A stretch of 64,000 nt of DNA, taken from positions 24,317,501 through 24,381,500 of the forward strand of contig CM072336.1 of NCBI GenBank assembly GCA_036874045.1. Reading direction: 5' to 3'. The stretch's first letter is position 1, and every line of letters begins with the position of its first letter. Below, piece by piece: positions 35,461-48,570 of this stretch. The notes under the pieces are model-generated. The model saw only the letters and a list, made by a program, of their open reading frames with translations, was not told the DNA's origin and searched no databases. The DNA comes from Cymodocea nodosa. Lineage: Eukaryota; Streptophyta; Magnoliopsida; Alismatales; Cymodoceaceae. The translations under genes were made by a program, and so were the position numbers.

Positions 35461-36236
35461 TTGGAGACAACATGCAACACTTGTGGAGGTTGACGAAACG
35501 AGGGGAAGGCGAGACAGGATTAGAGGCAAGGGTTTGTGCTCGGAGAGATCTATCATAGAGGAGGTAGCATCAAGGTGGAAGAGGATGTCAAAGTAAGCAG
35601 TGCTCATAGTTCGTGCGAGATCAAAGGCAAGGGACCATGCTCGAAGAGGTTTATCACAAAGAAGTGAGTGTTGAGGTTGTAGAGGGTGTCAAAATGGGTG
35701 GTGCTCGTAGCTTGTGTGAGATTAGAGGTAGGGGTCTATGCTCTCAACTTGTAGAGGGTGTCAAAATAGGTGGTGCTCGTAGCTCATGCAGGCAACTTGT
35801 AAGGGTCGAAGCTTGCTTTAGTAGCTCAACTTTTGTGGAAATCAAAGGAGACGATGCTCAAATCTTGAGAAAGTTTTTTCTTTTATATCGTAGAAAGTTT
35901 AAAAATTTTCTTAAGATTCTAGATAGTCACAAACACAATGTGTGAACTTTCTCTACTTTCTTTTCTTAAAATTCTTTAAAATTTAGATGGCACGAACCCC
36001 CCTCAAAAGGAAAAACTTTCCTAACTTCTCAACGTCCTCCCTTCTAAATTTTTAGGAAAGTCAAGCTACTCGTGTAAGTTGTAAGCTTTGATTATCTAAC
36101 GTTGCTTGTGCTGTCATAACTCTTCAATCTTCGTCACGTTGTTGCAGTAGCCCTTCTATCTTCTTCATAGTCATTGTGACCCTTAAGGAAGGGTTTGTAC
36201 AGGAGAAAACTATGAAAAAAAAAAAGGAAAAAAAAT
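35461..36236. mobile_element. Diverged inverted partial copy of the foldback interior
   Basis: Reverse complement of roughly 26,150-26,893, at perhaps 75-80% identity by eye. Shared words include 'gttgtctccaa', 'cgtttcgtcaacc', 'ggaaagtc.agcta', 'tgcttgtgct.tcat' and 'cacgttgttg'. It abuts the right JAZ arm directly, whereas on the left side about 800 bp (26,894-27,693) lie between the matching point and the arm. Terminal inverted repeats are absent here, so this copy is truncated. Confidence 0.7.
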
Positions 36237-37951
36237 AAAGGAAAATCATTTGTTTGTGCATAAAGATAACAAGGAGACATTTCTCCTTATTATCTTATAT
36301 AAAAACATTTTCTCCTTCCGTTTCTCCCCTTGCCCTGTGGGAAACCTTTGGAAAAAAGTTAACCCTAACGCGTATCGTCGCTTGCACTTCGCTGTCATCA
36401 TTGAAATCCACCGTCACGCCTTCGAAACTATCACCTTTGACACCGTCCGAAACTATCATGGAATGTTGGTCATCGTCATTGTGTCCAAATAGCTCGTCGA
36501 CCGCCACTTCCTCCTTCCGTCGCGTCGCCCAAATCTGCCATCGCACCATTGGGAAAGGAACTGTCACCTCGGACATTGTCCGAAACTATTGTCACCCCCC
36601 CACTTCCTCCTTCCGTCAGTATGTGTGGTCACACGAAGTTTGCCATCTCTGTCACTGGTAATCTCCTTTCGTTAGTGTGTGTGCATTTATTTGAAATATT
36701 ATTTATAGCAGATCTGTGTGTAGAGCTCTCGGTTGAAAATATGTTCGTGATTGATGTTTTATCATAATAGTTAATGTTGCATTACATTTCGATGTTTTAT
36801 CATAATAGCTCTCGATTTGGTGTTTTCTTAGCTGCGTGCTTTACATGACGTTGCAGTCGTTTTCCTTTCTTCTTCTTGTTTATAACAACCTACTATGTGT
36901 TATTATCTAAATTGAGATGAATGCTATATTCTTTGTCATTGTTTACATTTATGTTAGCTATATTCTTTGTCTCTTATTTTACATTGTCAACATTTTTCCT
37001 GGTTAAATTTCCATAGACAGTTATATCTTCTAGAATCCTTATGCTTTATGTGGAGATGTGTTTTTCATTATGTTCTTGTGAAATGTAAATTAAAATAGAA
37101 ATCCTCATGATTTAAATATATTTGTTTGTATGTATAAAAATGTAAACTGTGGATTATCTACTTATGTACAATTTAAACAAAAAAGGCCTGTTTGTGCACA
37201 TTTTGGTTTAACCAAAATTTAAATTAGATAAAGATTATTTTACAAGAGAAGCACTATCTACTTTAATCTTAAAATTAAAAGGTTTAGCTATAGGGATATG
37301 GATTCAGTTATATGTCTTTCTGATTCAAACATGTTCCGTTTACACCCCTAACAAATTGGCTGAAAAAATCAACAATTAATTAGCATGACAGATTGACAAC
37401 TTGTCAAATGAAACAATATGTAAAGATAACATGAGTAACAATATGTGCAAAGTGGAGGATCCTCTAAAGATTGCACATAACTTCATAAATGTATCTAAGT
37501 GCAGAAAGATTATTTTATTTATATCAAAATGTACTTGTAATAATCATTCAACATGTCCTTATATATTGTCAACATTCTCTTCAAATGTTTACATACTAAT
37601 CCTTACATACTTTTAATGTTCTTCCTGTTCTTATCCTTTTGTCGACATTCTCTTTAAATGATATATATTGGATTGTGGATTAGTGTTTAGTTGTTGTAAA
37701 TACTTTCTCTTATAGTTGTTTAGTGTTTAGTAGAAATCTGTCAAGTCTAGAGTGATGCAACTTTGCATTTATATATGTTGAGAAAAGTACAAAAAAAATC
37801 ACACTTTAGGGTTTGAAAATTTGTCTCATAATGTTTTGTATAAATTTTTTCTATTGAATTGTAGTGACCTAATTTTTTTTATTGAATTTTGCTTTAAATA
37901 GAAATTTTATTTCGTAATTTCTAACTTTGTTAATGAACATAATATAGGAAT
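36237..37951. other. Intergenic stretch with repeated GC-richer segment
   Basis: 36,290-36,660 is richer in G+C and contains internal near-repeats ('ccgtccgaaactatc' and 'ttgtccgaaactattg'; 'cacttcctccttccgtc' twice), ending 'gtcactggtaatctc', which looks like a splice donor. It could be a 5' noncoding exon of the Myb/SANT-like pseudogene to the right. The rest is AT-rich with nothing recognised. Confidence 0.3.
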
Positions 37952-38579
37952 ATGATTTCTAAAATAAAGAAATATGTGAATTGGAGTATTAGACAAGATG
38001 AAATTTTTTTAGATATCTTAGCATCAGAAATAAGAAAAGGAAATGCTAAAATACATGATGGAAAGCAAAAAGTAATTATTGAATACAATGATAAAACTAA
38101 TACTAATGTTGAAAAAAAAAATGTAGAAAGCAAAGGGAAAACATAAAGGACAATATATAAAAATTTTCAAACAAATTGGATGGGGTGAGACTACATTCGT
38201 AGACATACTAACATTTCTAAAGAAATTTGAGATGAATTTGTATAGATATGTTATTTTATTTGACAGTATTCATTTATTTCTTTGAAATTTCACATATTAT
38301 ACAAATTCCTTCATTTATTTCTTATAGTAACATCCAGAATGTAAAGCATGTTGGAGAAAATCATGTATTATATATGATGATTTGTATACAGTGTTAGATG
38401 AAAATATGGCAATTGGAGTGAATAGTCAAGTTCTTCAAGATTTCACAGAGTCACAACATGTACAGCGCAAAAAACCTGTAGACACCTTCCTTGTATTCAG
38501 TACTCAAGTTCCTTCAATACTTATTGATAATCATGAAGATGAACATATGTCAAGCCTTTATACAGGTGAAAATGTATAA
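37952..38579 (+). pseudogene. Myb/SANT-like DNA-binding protein remnant
   Basis: 37,952-38,146 reads VNWSIRQDEIFLDILASEIRKGN. This matches the Myb/SANT-like domain start of plant L10-interacting-MYB / Harbinger-associated proteins (pattern W.......FLDLC..EIRKGNRPG). The next frame gives TIYKNFQTNWMG, like the helix 3 region. 38,330-38,579 reads HPECKACW and YDDLYTVLDENMAIGVNSQVLQDF, matching the conserved segment after the domain (yD.L..vFg...AtG). Stops separate the pieces and the key 'WDxLKK' stretch is lost, so it is a pseudogene. These proteins often come from PIF/Harbinger transposons, but no transposase is seen here. Confidence 0.65.
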
Positions 38580-39539
38580 GTTGTTATAATATTAATTGCT
38601 TATAGTAAAAGATAAAATTAATTAGACAAGATTATAACATATTTCAATAGCTTGTACAAATCTATAACATAAATTCAAAAAGAAAAAAAATTACATTATA
38701 ACACAATAATAATGTTAAGGTATATTCTAGAGGAGTGAGCAACTCAAGTCGATTAAATCAACTAGATGAATCATTTTGAAGGTTTAATTTATTTTACACA
38801 AATATGAAATACATGTACAAACAATAGTGAAATTTTACACAAATGGAAAATAAATTATTAGTTTAATTTAATGAAATTGTAAAAGATGTTGAACTATAAT
38901 TAACATTAAGGGAGTATTTGTGCACTAGAAAATAGTGAAAAGAAAATGATAAAATATCATAGAAAATGATAAAAAGGAAAATAACAGAAAATAACAAAAA
39001 GTCAATAGAAAATTAAAATATTTGTGCACAAAACAAAAAATGATGGAATTTGAAATACGTGTGTTTGTACACAAAACAAAAAATGACAAAAAATCATAGA
39101 ATGTAAAATATATATATTTATTTACAAAATAAAATGTTGAAATTAATAAATTAAATATTTTCTGTATTTATCTATAAGATAGAAAATAACGAAATTTATT
39201 ATAAATAATATAAGATAAAGTCATTTGTGATAATTGTTACAACATAAAATACATTTCACATATATTTATTATTTTACGTATCTCTTATAATATCAATTCT
39301 CATATATTAAAGACAAATAATTTCTGTATGAAAATTACATATTAATCTAGAAAAAGCAAATGTCATATATTAGAAGTCCAAATTCAATAAAAGCAACAAA
39401 AAGAAAAATAGATCAAATAAGAACAAATACAAGTCATATCAAATATGAGAAAAGAAAGTACAAGGGTATTGTCATACTTGTAGCTAATTTGGTAATTTCA
39501 AGGTGAATTGTCTCAACAAGAACAAAAATAAAGACGAGA
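38580..39539. other. AT-rich stretch with small-element debris
   Basis: Contains 'gtatttgtgcactagaaaa' (38,925), 'atatttgtgcacaaaac' (39,019) and 'tgtttgtacacaaaac' (39,060), each followed by an A-rich stretch with 'aaaatgataaaa' or 'aaaaatgacaaaa'. This looks like tandem or nested remnants of the same small element. No genes. Confidence 0.3.
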
Positions 39540-42500
39540 CCTCAAAACCAAATGCAAAAAAAAAATAAAATTGTGGGAGTTGTTGGATGCAATAATGTTA
39601 TAATCCCAAATTCAAATAGTTGATGAGTTGATTTTGGTGTCATTAGATACATTACCAAAATCACAAAGAGACTAAACTCCTTTAAAGAATTCAATCCTAA
39701 GGAACAACACATATACATGAGTAACAATATTTATTTGGATGTGGAAGGCATTGACACCTACTATATAGATTTGGAAGATAACAATATAGTGTTAAAAGAT
39801 GTCCTTTATCCACTTGACATAAGGTGAAATCTAATATTTGAGAGCACTTTCCTAAAGAATGGCTTGAAAGTTTTATTTTATAACAAACATGTATCTATAG
39901 GAATGAAAAAGGTCTTTTGCTATGGAAACTTTTTTACCTGAACATGATTTGTTCAAAATATTTATTATTGATAATGAAATAAATGATGTAACTTTTGGTT
40001 ATATTCTATTATCTAAAATCAAATTGTGTCATTTGAGATTAATGTATATCAATAATCTAAAATAAATCAAATGATAAAAATGAACATGTTGTCTAATATT
40101 AAGAACATGGAATTAGAAAAATATCAACATTACTTAGTTGGAAAGATAACTAAGAAATCCTTTGGAAAGAGACATAGATTAGATAAATTATTGAGTTTAA
40201 TTCATTCTAATGTATGTAGTTTACTTAGTATTAAAACATATAATCATAAAGAATATTTTGTAACTTTCATTGATGATTTTTCCAGATACACCTATATTTA
40301 TCAGATAAGTCATAAAAGTGAGATATCAACTTACTTTAAAAAATACAAGTCAAAAGTTGAAAAATAACTTGAAAGAAGCATTAAGGTGTTAAAGTCAAAT
40401 AAGAGAGGGGAATACAATTATAACAAATTTGAGCTATTTTGTAAAATGCATGGAATTAAAAGACTAATTATATTGCTTTATACACCACAACAAAATGATA
40501 TAGTAAAAAGAAAAAATAGAATTCTTATGAATTTTGTAAGATGCATGCTTTCACACTCAGATTTCTTTAAAAGTTTTTGGGAGAGAAGTTTTAGTCACAA
40601 TAAATTATATAATAAATAAAATACCCTCTAAGTTTGTACCTAGCACACTTTATGAATTATAGACTACAACAAAGTCTAACCTACATTATTTAAGAAATAG
40701 GGTTCTATAACTCATGTACTCATTCCTAGACACTTAAGGAATAAGTTAGACTCAAGAACTTTAAAATGTATATTTATAAGTTATTGTAAAAATTCTTTTG
40801 GTTATAGGTTTTACAGTAAAGAAAAGAGAATTATTGAAAATTTGAATAAAAAGGAAGAAATAGGAAAGGAAAAAGAATCACTATTTGTAGTAGGTGATGA
40901 CTATTTCAATAATATATTAGAAAATAACTCTATAGTTGAAGGGGAACAAAATATTGAGAATATAAATGAACCTTAAGAAATTATTAATGGAAATGAAAAT
41001 GAACTTATGAAAATTATGGGAGAAATCCAAAACGAGCCTATAAATAGAAATGATGAAACTAATAGGAATGAGAAACAAGGAGAATTGGATGTACTTGTTA
41101 GCAACAAAAGGATGAGATATCATCATACATGGTTGGATGATTACTATTTGTATTCTTGTAAGCTTTCATGTTTGTTAATAGATATAGAGGAAAATCACAT
41201 GGAACTTATAATATATGGGGGTGTCATTGAATCTCATGAAAAAGATTTGTGGTTGGAAGTCATGAATGATGAGATTGATTTCATGAATAAGAATTAAGTA
41301 TAAGAATTATATGATTTACCTAAAGGAAAGAAAGTTATAAAGTTCAAATGGATATTCTAGAAAAAGTTAAAAGTTAACAAGTTCATTGATAAATATAAGG
41401 TCTGATTAGTTACTAAAAGTTATATGCAAAAATCGAGAATTGATTTTTAGGAAACTTATTCTCTAGTAGCTAAGTTCATATTTATAAGAATTATATTGAC
41501 TATTATTATACATTTAAATTTAGAATGACATCAAATGGATGTAAAAATTACATTTCCAAATGAAGACTTATAGGAAGAAATATACATGTCACAACCTATA
41601 AGGTTTCAAGAAGGAGGATATGAGGATAAAGTGTTCAAATTAAAAAGACCAATATATAGTTTGAAATAAGCATTTAGATAATGATATCACAAGTTTTACA
41701 ATATGATTGTCGAAATGAGATTTGTTTAAATAAATTAGATTATTGTATTTATGTTAAGAAATGTAGAAGTAAGTTTTTTATATTTTCTTTATATATGGAT
41801 GATATTTTACTTGTTGAAAATGTCACTGACATGTTAAATGAAACAAAGGAAGAGCTTAGCAAAAGATTTGAAATGAAGGACATGAGAGAAGTATCCTATA
41901 TTCTTGTAATTCATATCTTTAGAGATTGAAAATCTAGAACATTGAGTATAAATTAGAAAAAATACTTATAATGCTAAAAAAGTTTGATATGAAAAATTAT
42001 TCCTCAACCCCTACAATTTATATTTTTAGAAAAAAATTGAGTGAGGACCAATGTCTTGGAAAGGGGAATGAACTTTTAAGAGTATTTTATGCTTATTTGG
42101 TTGGAAGTTTAACATATGTTATGTATTAGATCAAACTTTGACATATGTTGAAAGTATTGTTAGTAGGTATCAAAGTAATCTCAAAACAAAATATTGAAAA
42201 ACTGTTAAGAAAATAATAAAATATGTAAAAGAAACTTTACACTATAAATTGATATATCAAGTAGATGAACTTAAAGTACTTTAGACGAGAAGTCTACTTT
42301 AGAACATTTATTCATATTTAGAGGTGCAATTGTATTATAAGGTAGTAAAAAATAATGATATGTAGCAAAATATACATAAAAAATTGAATATGTTGTCTAT
42401 GGTATAACTACATCACATGTTGTTTAGATTAAGAGATTTATAAATAATTTAAATCTCAACTTAATAAATGGTCTAATAAAAATGACTATAATAATCAAGC

Positions 42501-42893
42501 AATAATAAGTCTTATTACAGTAGTACAAATATAACAAAAATACAACATATTAATATACATTATCACTATATTCATTATATTATAGGAAAAAAAGAGATAA
42601 AATTAGGTTTATCACTACTTTAAATATGATTATTGATCTTTTAACAAAAAGAATCTCATCAAAAAAAATACATTAAATTTATAAACTTAATAGGATTAAG
42701 AAATATTTTCATAGATGATGAAAATGAAAAATATACTCATAAATAATGAGAGTGAAAGATTAATATTTTCTCATAAATAGTAAAAATATGAAAAATATAT
42801 GTTAGGTACAAATAATGAGAGCAGAATGCAAATATCATAAGCCTTGTAATATTTTAGTACATGAAATGATGAATTTGAACTTCGCATAGGAGA
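39540..42893 (+). mobile_element. Degenerate Ty1/copia retrotransposon, pol region
   Basis: Plus strand, many stops and frameshifts. In order: gag-pre-integrase-like residues near 40,000; integrase core with VTFIDDFSRYTYIY (near 40,260) and SNKRGEYNYNKFELFCKMHGIKR...YTPQQN (40,390-40,500), the D...D-35-E pattern; a reverse transcriptase part with MDVKITFPNEDL (near 41,530) and LYMDDILLVEN (41,795; family motif YVDDILL); and RNase H residues to IDLLTKR near 42,650. A purine-rich 'cataggaga' and 'tgttgggaaa' at 42,894 resemble a polypurine tract followed by the start of a 3' LTR. No 5' LTR is found, so the left end is truncated. Confidence 0.85.
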
Positions 42894-44220
42894 TGTTGGG
42901 AAATGGTCAAAAAAAAAAAAAAAAAAATTGAATTCAAACCATAACGATGATTCTGAAAATCAAGAGGCTGCCGGTGGTGAAGGTTGCGAAATTTTTTTTT
43001 CTCTAACCATATAAATTAGAATCGAACCTAGAATAAAAATATACAAAAAAAAATCCACCGCTGAAGGCCCCCCAAACAAGTCACCCTGTGCATCGTCCAC
43101 CTACGCTGTCGTCCGTTGCACACTCCCGACACATTCCACACACAACATGACACGAATGCAACACACAAATACACAACAAGAACAAAGCAACATATGACAG
43201 ACGACAACACAACACGAACGGAAGATATATGTTACAAAATACGCATAACAAATAATAGACAAATGATCCCCATTTCTCCCATCATAATACAAAACATGCA
43301 TACCTTAAGCTCAACCGTTCTTCTCTAGATGAACCCCCGACTACAGATCCAGAGAGAGTAGATGCAACATGAAAGCAGAAAAAGGCATGATTTTTCTCAT
43401 CAACATACCTCTAGCAGGTACACCAAAATAGAAAAGAAAATGCCGTTGGTTTTGGTAAGGTGATGGATTGTACCTGAAACTCTACAAACTGGTCTTTGAG
43501 CAACAAACACACTAGTGTATTATTAGACTTTCTAGCACCAAGGTCTTCGGGAAGAACGTAAAACGTGTAACGAGAACGTAGCATATCTAAATCCCCAGCA
43601 GGATAATAATTACCTATCATCTACTTCAGAAAACTTGGGAGCATTGATTACCGTTATTGAAAGTAACAAATAATGTGTTATACCAAAACAAAGTGACAAA
43701 TAATGAAGCCACTCTCTATAGAATTTGTCTTGTTCTTTATTAAATACCGAGGCCAATATAATAGTTTTGATTTAGATCTCAAATCATCAAACCTCCCACG
43801 CAAGCACCGCCCAAACTGTCGTCAAGGGATGCGGCAACCGGAGAGAGGAGGAGACACTTCAACACAGACTCTTCAACCTAGTGTCCTTGAAACTTCTTCC
43901 ATACACAGACACCTTGTTCCCCTCTGTGTCACTCACCAAGGAAACACCTCTAACGAAAGAAGGATGACCTACAACTGCGACCGTCACCACGTTCAAACCG
44001 CTGGCTCAAGGCTCCCCCTCCACGTGACATTGTCACCGAAGGGGGGGGGGAGAGCGCAGCAGATGTAGCTTTGGGAGGACATGCATGGGCGAGACGTAGT
44101 AGCTTCGGGGAGGTCGTCGTGCGCATTTAATCAGCTCAGCCGAAAGAGCGATCACCGGATCAGTGCACGATTGAACGAGAGGTACGCAGACGGAAGGTTT
44201 CGGTGAGAAAGTGTTATTAT
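42894..44220. other. Possible decayed 3' LTR and unknown sequence
   Basis: Begins 'tgttgggaaatggtc' right after the copia pol region, as a 3' LTR would, and includes a poly(A) run at 42,910-42,928. The composition is more balanced than the surroundings. A 69-codon minus-strand frame at 43,411-43,620 (MIGNYYPAGDLDMLRSRYTFYVLPEDLG...) looks protein-like but I do not recognise it. The end of the LTR, if it is one, could not be placed. Confidence 0.35.
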
Positions 44221-45721
44221 TCCAATAATGCCCTTGTCACATAAGTACATAAAGTAGATAAAAATAATTAGACGAATAATTACTTTATACTTGAAAATAT
44301 ACGTATAAGGTAGGTACATTGTGATATTATTATGATGATTCTAATGGGATTTGAACTTATGATCTTTTAAAAGCTACAAAATCCTAATATTACTAATTTA
44401 CATTCAAATTATTATTAAAAATATAAAAAAGTATTAATTATAAGTGTAAATTACTTAATATAATTTTCATTCATCTTATTTAATTTTTTTATAAATGATT
44501 TAATTTAATGAATGATATTACTTTTTATGATTCATAAAATCAATAAATGTAATTATTATTTTTTTTTTAATTTAATGAATGATGATTAACATTTTAGATA
44601 TTATTTAATAATGATATGAATATAGATCAATGGTATTATAATTTACGATTTGTAAAGGTTTGATCTTATCAAAATCATATTATTTTTGAATTGTAAAAGT
44701 CTTATTACTTGTTGTATAATTGCATGATTTATTGATTTTACATTATTTTTAACACTCAAATTGTTAATCAATATTAAAATATAAAACTTTTTTTACTAAT
44801 AATCATTAATTTGTTAAATTAAACGAAAATTGATCATATATAATTAGTACATGCATTTATTGGTTTTATAAGTCATACATCATTTAATTTATGAATTATA
44901 AATTAATCATGCATCATATAAGTGAATACATTGTTTTTTAGTTGTAAGGGACAGCAGAGTTTTTACATATATGTATACATCCATTAGCCGTTTATGTCTT
45001 GTATCTAAAACAATTTTTATCATATTTTATCCTTATTTTTATTTATTTATTTATTTATAATAATTTTTTTAAAATAATTTTTTCTCTTGGATATCTATAT
45101 TCCATACCCACGTTATTTTAAGTCTCACCTTGAATATGTACATATTATATCCAAAGTATATTGGTTTTGTTTAATGTCATTATTATTTTTAATCTTAACT
45201 ATTTATATTTTGAGTTTCATTTACCTTAGCTATCTATATTTCATTTTTATTTTCATTTTTTTAGTTCAATCTCATCAGATTTTAAATTCAGTTGGATCGA
45301 ATTTAATTCAGTCAAACCGAATTGAAGTCGGATCTAACCAATTTGTTTTGTTATTTTATATATATATACTTTAGATATTCATATCTTATATCTAAAATAT
45401 TTAATTTTATTTTAAATATTATGAACTACTATATTTTTTATTACTTTTACTCTAGATATTTGGATATTTCACGTTTAAAGTTATTTATCCCAAAATATCT
45501 TAAGTTCGACATTCACATGAATAATATATGATGAATTAGATGGACGACGTTTTGCCTAATATCATTGAAACGTAGATTTTAAATTGTAAATGTAAATTAT
45601 GTAATACAATTTTTATTAAAATCTAATTTTCATTTAATTTTTTTTTATAAATCATGATGTACTTTTTTATGATTTATAAATTATATATAATAATTTTTAT
45701 TTAATAAATATAATTATTATT
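44221..45721. other. Very AT-rich intergenic DNA
   Basis: No coding region or structured repeat recognised. Long T- and A-rich stretches give hydrophobic open frames (for example 45,087-45,374) that I regard as chance. Confidence 0.4.
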
Positions 45722-46030
45722 ACGACAGACCTAAGGTACCAATTGTGACGGTTATCATGTTTGTCACCTGTTATGATGAACATGTGACATATATAGTGAT
45801 GACTCTTGAATCCGTCGTAAGATGAATTATGGACACCCACAGTGGTAGATTAACAACCATTACAATAGATACTTGATCGTGACGGATCATAAGTATCTTT
45901 AGTGACGATTTTAACATCTATCACAATAGATACCTTCTTGTGATTAATTATCGACACCTATGGTAACTGATAGCTATTGTCATTATAAATATCTTAAGTA
46001 AGTAACATATTGTCGTGACAAACGCGATCG
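45722..46030. mobile_element. Possible subterminal repeat region of a DNA transposon
   Basis: About 300 bp with recurring short words in both orientations: 'gtgacgg', 'gtgacgat', 'ccgtcgtaag', 'cacaatagatacctt', 'acaatagatacttgat' and 'gacacccac/gacacctat'. Dense short direct and inverted repeats of this kind are typical of CACTA-like or Mutator-like termini. No terminal CACTA motif or transposase is visible. Confidence 0.35.
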
Positions 46031-48384
46031 TTCCTTTTATATGTATGTAAATGTTAATAATTTTGTTTTTAATTTTCAAACCAACATAAATATTAAATTT
46101 TCTGTTTTTGACCTTACTTATTCTAATTTCCAGGTGATCACATTTTAAATATGTCTCTTTCACATAGATACAAGCGATTTGCTCTACCATCTAAATAGAT
46201 ATATACTTTATAATAGCATTCAAGTAAAAGAATCATGATATTTAATTCCTAAACTTCTTCTATATTATGAGTGAGTGTGCATATATGCATGGGTTCTACT
46301 CATGAACCGTCCAAGTCCATGAGATAAATTAACCTATTAAAATTTTTAAGGTAAGTTCTCACGTTCGATAAGATTGATACGTATTGTTAACAGAACAACT
46401 GATTGTATATATAATATGTATTAATGATCTGATTGATATATATATATATATATATAAGCTTCGACGGCCACTTGCGATTGTTAATGACATGGAATGCAAG
46501 TCAGAATATCCAAGCGAAATCTCCGTCCACGAGGACGAGATCTGGCCTTCGGGGAGGGGGGCGGCGGCACATGCGCCCGGCAGCTGGCATTCCACCGCCC
46601 GGCGAGGGGGCGGTGCCGCCTCCCCCGGCCCCCGAAATCTACCGTCCGGCGACAGGTAGGCGTGATCCCCTGCGTCAACCATGGAGTTCACGCGCTTTGC
46701 CGCTCGTACCCAGAGCGAAATACCCAGGAAACGTGGAATTTCTCTCTACAGCGAAGGAGCTAGCTGTGGTCTTCCTCTTACGTACGTACACCCTTCCAAT
46801 AAAAATACATGCATGTTGGGTGTCTGCCTATTTTAGGGTTTACGCTGACTGCTGACGCTTCATGAAATTAAACTTCCGTGTTGTGTAAAATTTTAATTCA
46901 ATAGCAATTAACATTAAATAAGAGATTCATCTATATATATATATATATATATATCAGTTATGTGGGACTATATATTTTAATACTTTTTTTCTTCACTTGT
47001 GATTTATTTTATATCAATAAATGTTTTATTTTCGAGGACGAGATTGTGTAAATGTAAATGAATCGATTCTGAAGTCATATGGAATTCTAAATCTTAAACT
47101 CAAAAACCTAAAACTAATCGACATCGAGTAGAAAAAATTATTATATATTAATCTAAGTTCAATCTTAGTGCAATCAATGTGGAATCATATATCCTAATAA
47201 ACATCACTTGAATTGACTTGAGTCCACCTTCCTCTCTTGATATATATACTTAAAAAGTCCACGGTTGTTCATCTTCAACCATATATCTTCTTCTTTGCTT
47301 CATTTAAAACATAGATCAGATTTGCATGGCAGTGTTTTAACGGAAGCAGAGTGAAGTTAATGCCAACACTCATGCAGTGGTACCAAAACCTTTCGTAATG
47401 ATATCAGTAAAAAGTGTTTTTACCGTTCATTAGTAATTAATGCATGAATTAAAAAACCTACGTCAATATTTTCTATTTAATTTAAACAGAAAAAATAAAT
47501 AAATAAATGATTCAAAAAGCAGTTAAAATTATTTCAAAAAATCCACCTCTTTGATCTACTAACCCTACCCTAATCAAAAGCGGGTAAATGATTAAGCTCT
47601 CTGAAAGTGTTGAAAAGAAAGAAAGATCATAATCTCTCTAAAAGTGATGAAAAGGAAGATCATAATCTAACTCATTACTATTATTTAAACAACACCACTT
47701 TTATCACGGGCCTTTTATTTATGAAAGAGTCATCCTCTACCGGGTTTAGAAAAGACATCTGTGATTCACTCACCAACCCACAAAGATCAGGCGTGAAAGA
47801 AAAAGAAAAATTTGAGTTCGCCATCCATATGTTTTCAAGCATACATGTTTATTTCAGGTCTTCTAAATTTAGGGCACACCCTTGTTTTTTTGTGGTCACT
47901 TTCTCGATCGGCTTGCGTGGTCTAAACGGAAAGATAAAAATTTCCATAACCAGTCAAACCTTGATAATGCAAGCTTTTCAATTCAAGCCATGTTTTTCTA
48001 ACCCTTGGGAGAAACAAAATGGACTTGCATTGAAACCATTAATATTAATTAACCAATATCTCTCTCATCCCCTCGATCTAAGTCATCACGCAAGCTCACA
48101 GCATGTGTCCCGTACGCATCCTCCACTTCTATATATATGTTTTACCCGTAGATTAATGATTAATGACCACAGGAGGGTAGTAAAATTCATCTACCACTTC
48201 AATACTTGAGAAGACATCTTGGATTCAAATCTAGGAAGAAAAAAATGCTACCATTATCAAAAAAAAAGGAAATGATAGTAACACAAGCAAATGTTTATGG
48301 TATTTACATGTGGTACCATAAGTTTAAAAATTCAACCATTAATTTAAATATAGTATCATGAGATTCCCAATTATCAAGGTAAAT
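46031..48384. other. Intergenic region with a GC-rich island at 46,450-46,760
   Basis: The island is bounded on the left by a (TA)n run and has open frames on both strands (60-140 codons) with Pro/Arg-rich translations typical of GC-rich noncoding DNA. No domain is recognised. A second (TA)n run lies at 46,932-46,954. The 200-codon open frame at 47,607-48,209 has no recognisable features. The rest is AT-rich. Confidence 0.3.
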
Positions 48385-48570
48385 ATAAAAGAAAATCAGT
48401 TTAAGTGGTTAGAGACTAAAGAATGTACTAGCCAAAAAGGTAGAATTAATTAGTACAAAAAAAAAATTAAAAGAAGTAGAAATAGGTTAAAAATCACTTG
48501 ATCAAGAATCACAAAAAAGGTATAATAAATTTATATAATTTAACCAAAGATTTAATTATAAATAGTATAA
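48385..48570 (+). mobile_element. RTE C-terminal/3' fragment
   Basis: 'ggttaaaaatcacttgatca' then 'agaatcacaaaaaagg' and 'taatttaaccaaagatttaa' parallel the segment just before the 3' tail of the RTE copy at 22,500-22,640 ('cttgattaagaattgtaag', 'taatttaatcaaagatttga'). Short, truncated before the tail. Confidence 0.5.

Noticed and set aside
47607-48209. 200-codon open frame upstream of NCED
   Set aside because: Composition is that of translated AT-rich noncoding DNA, with no domain, no splice support and no promoter signal.
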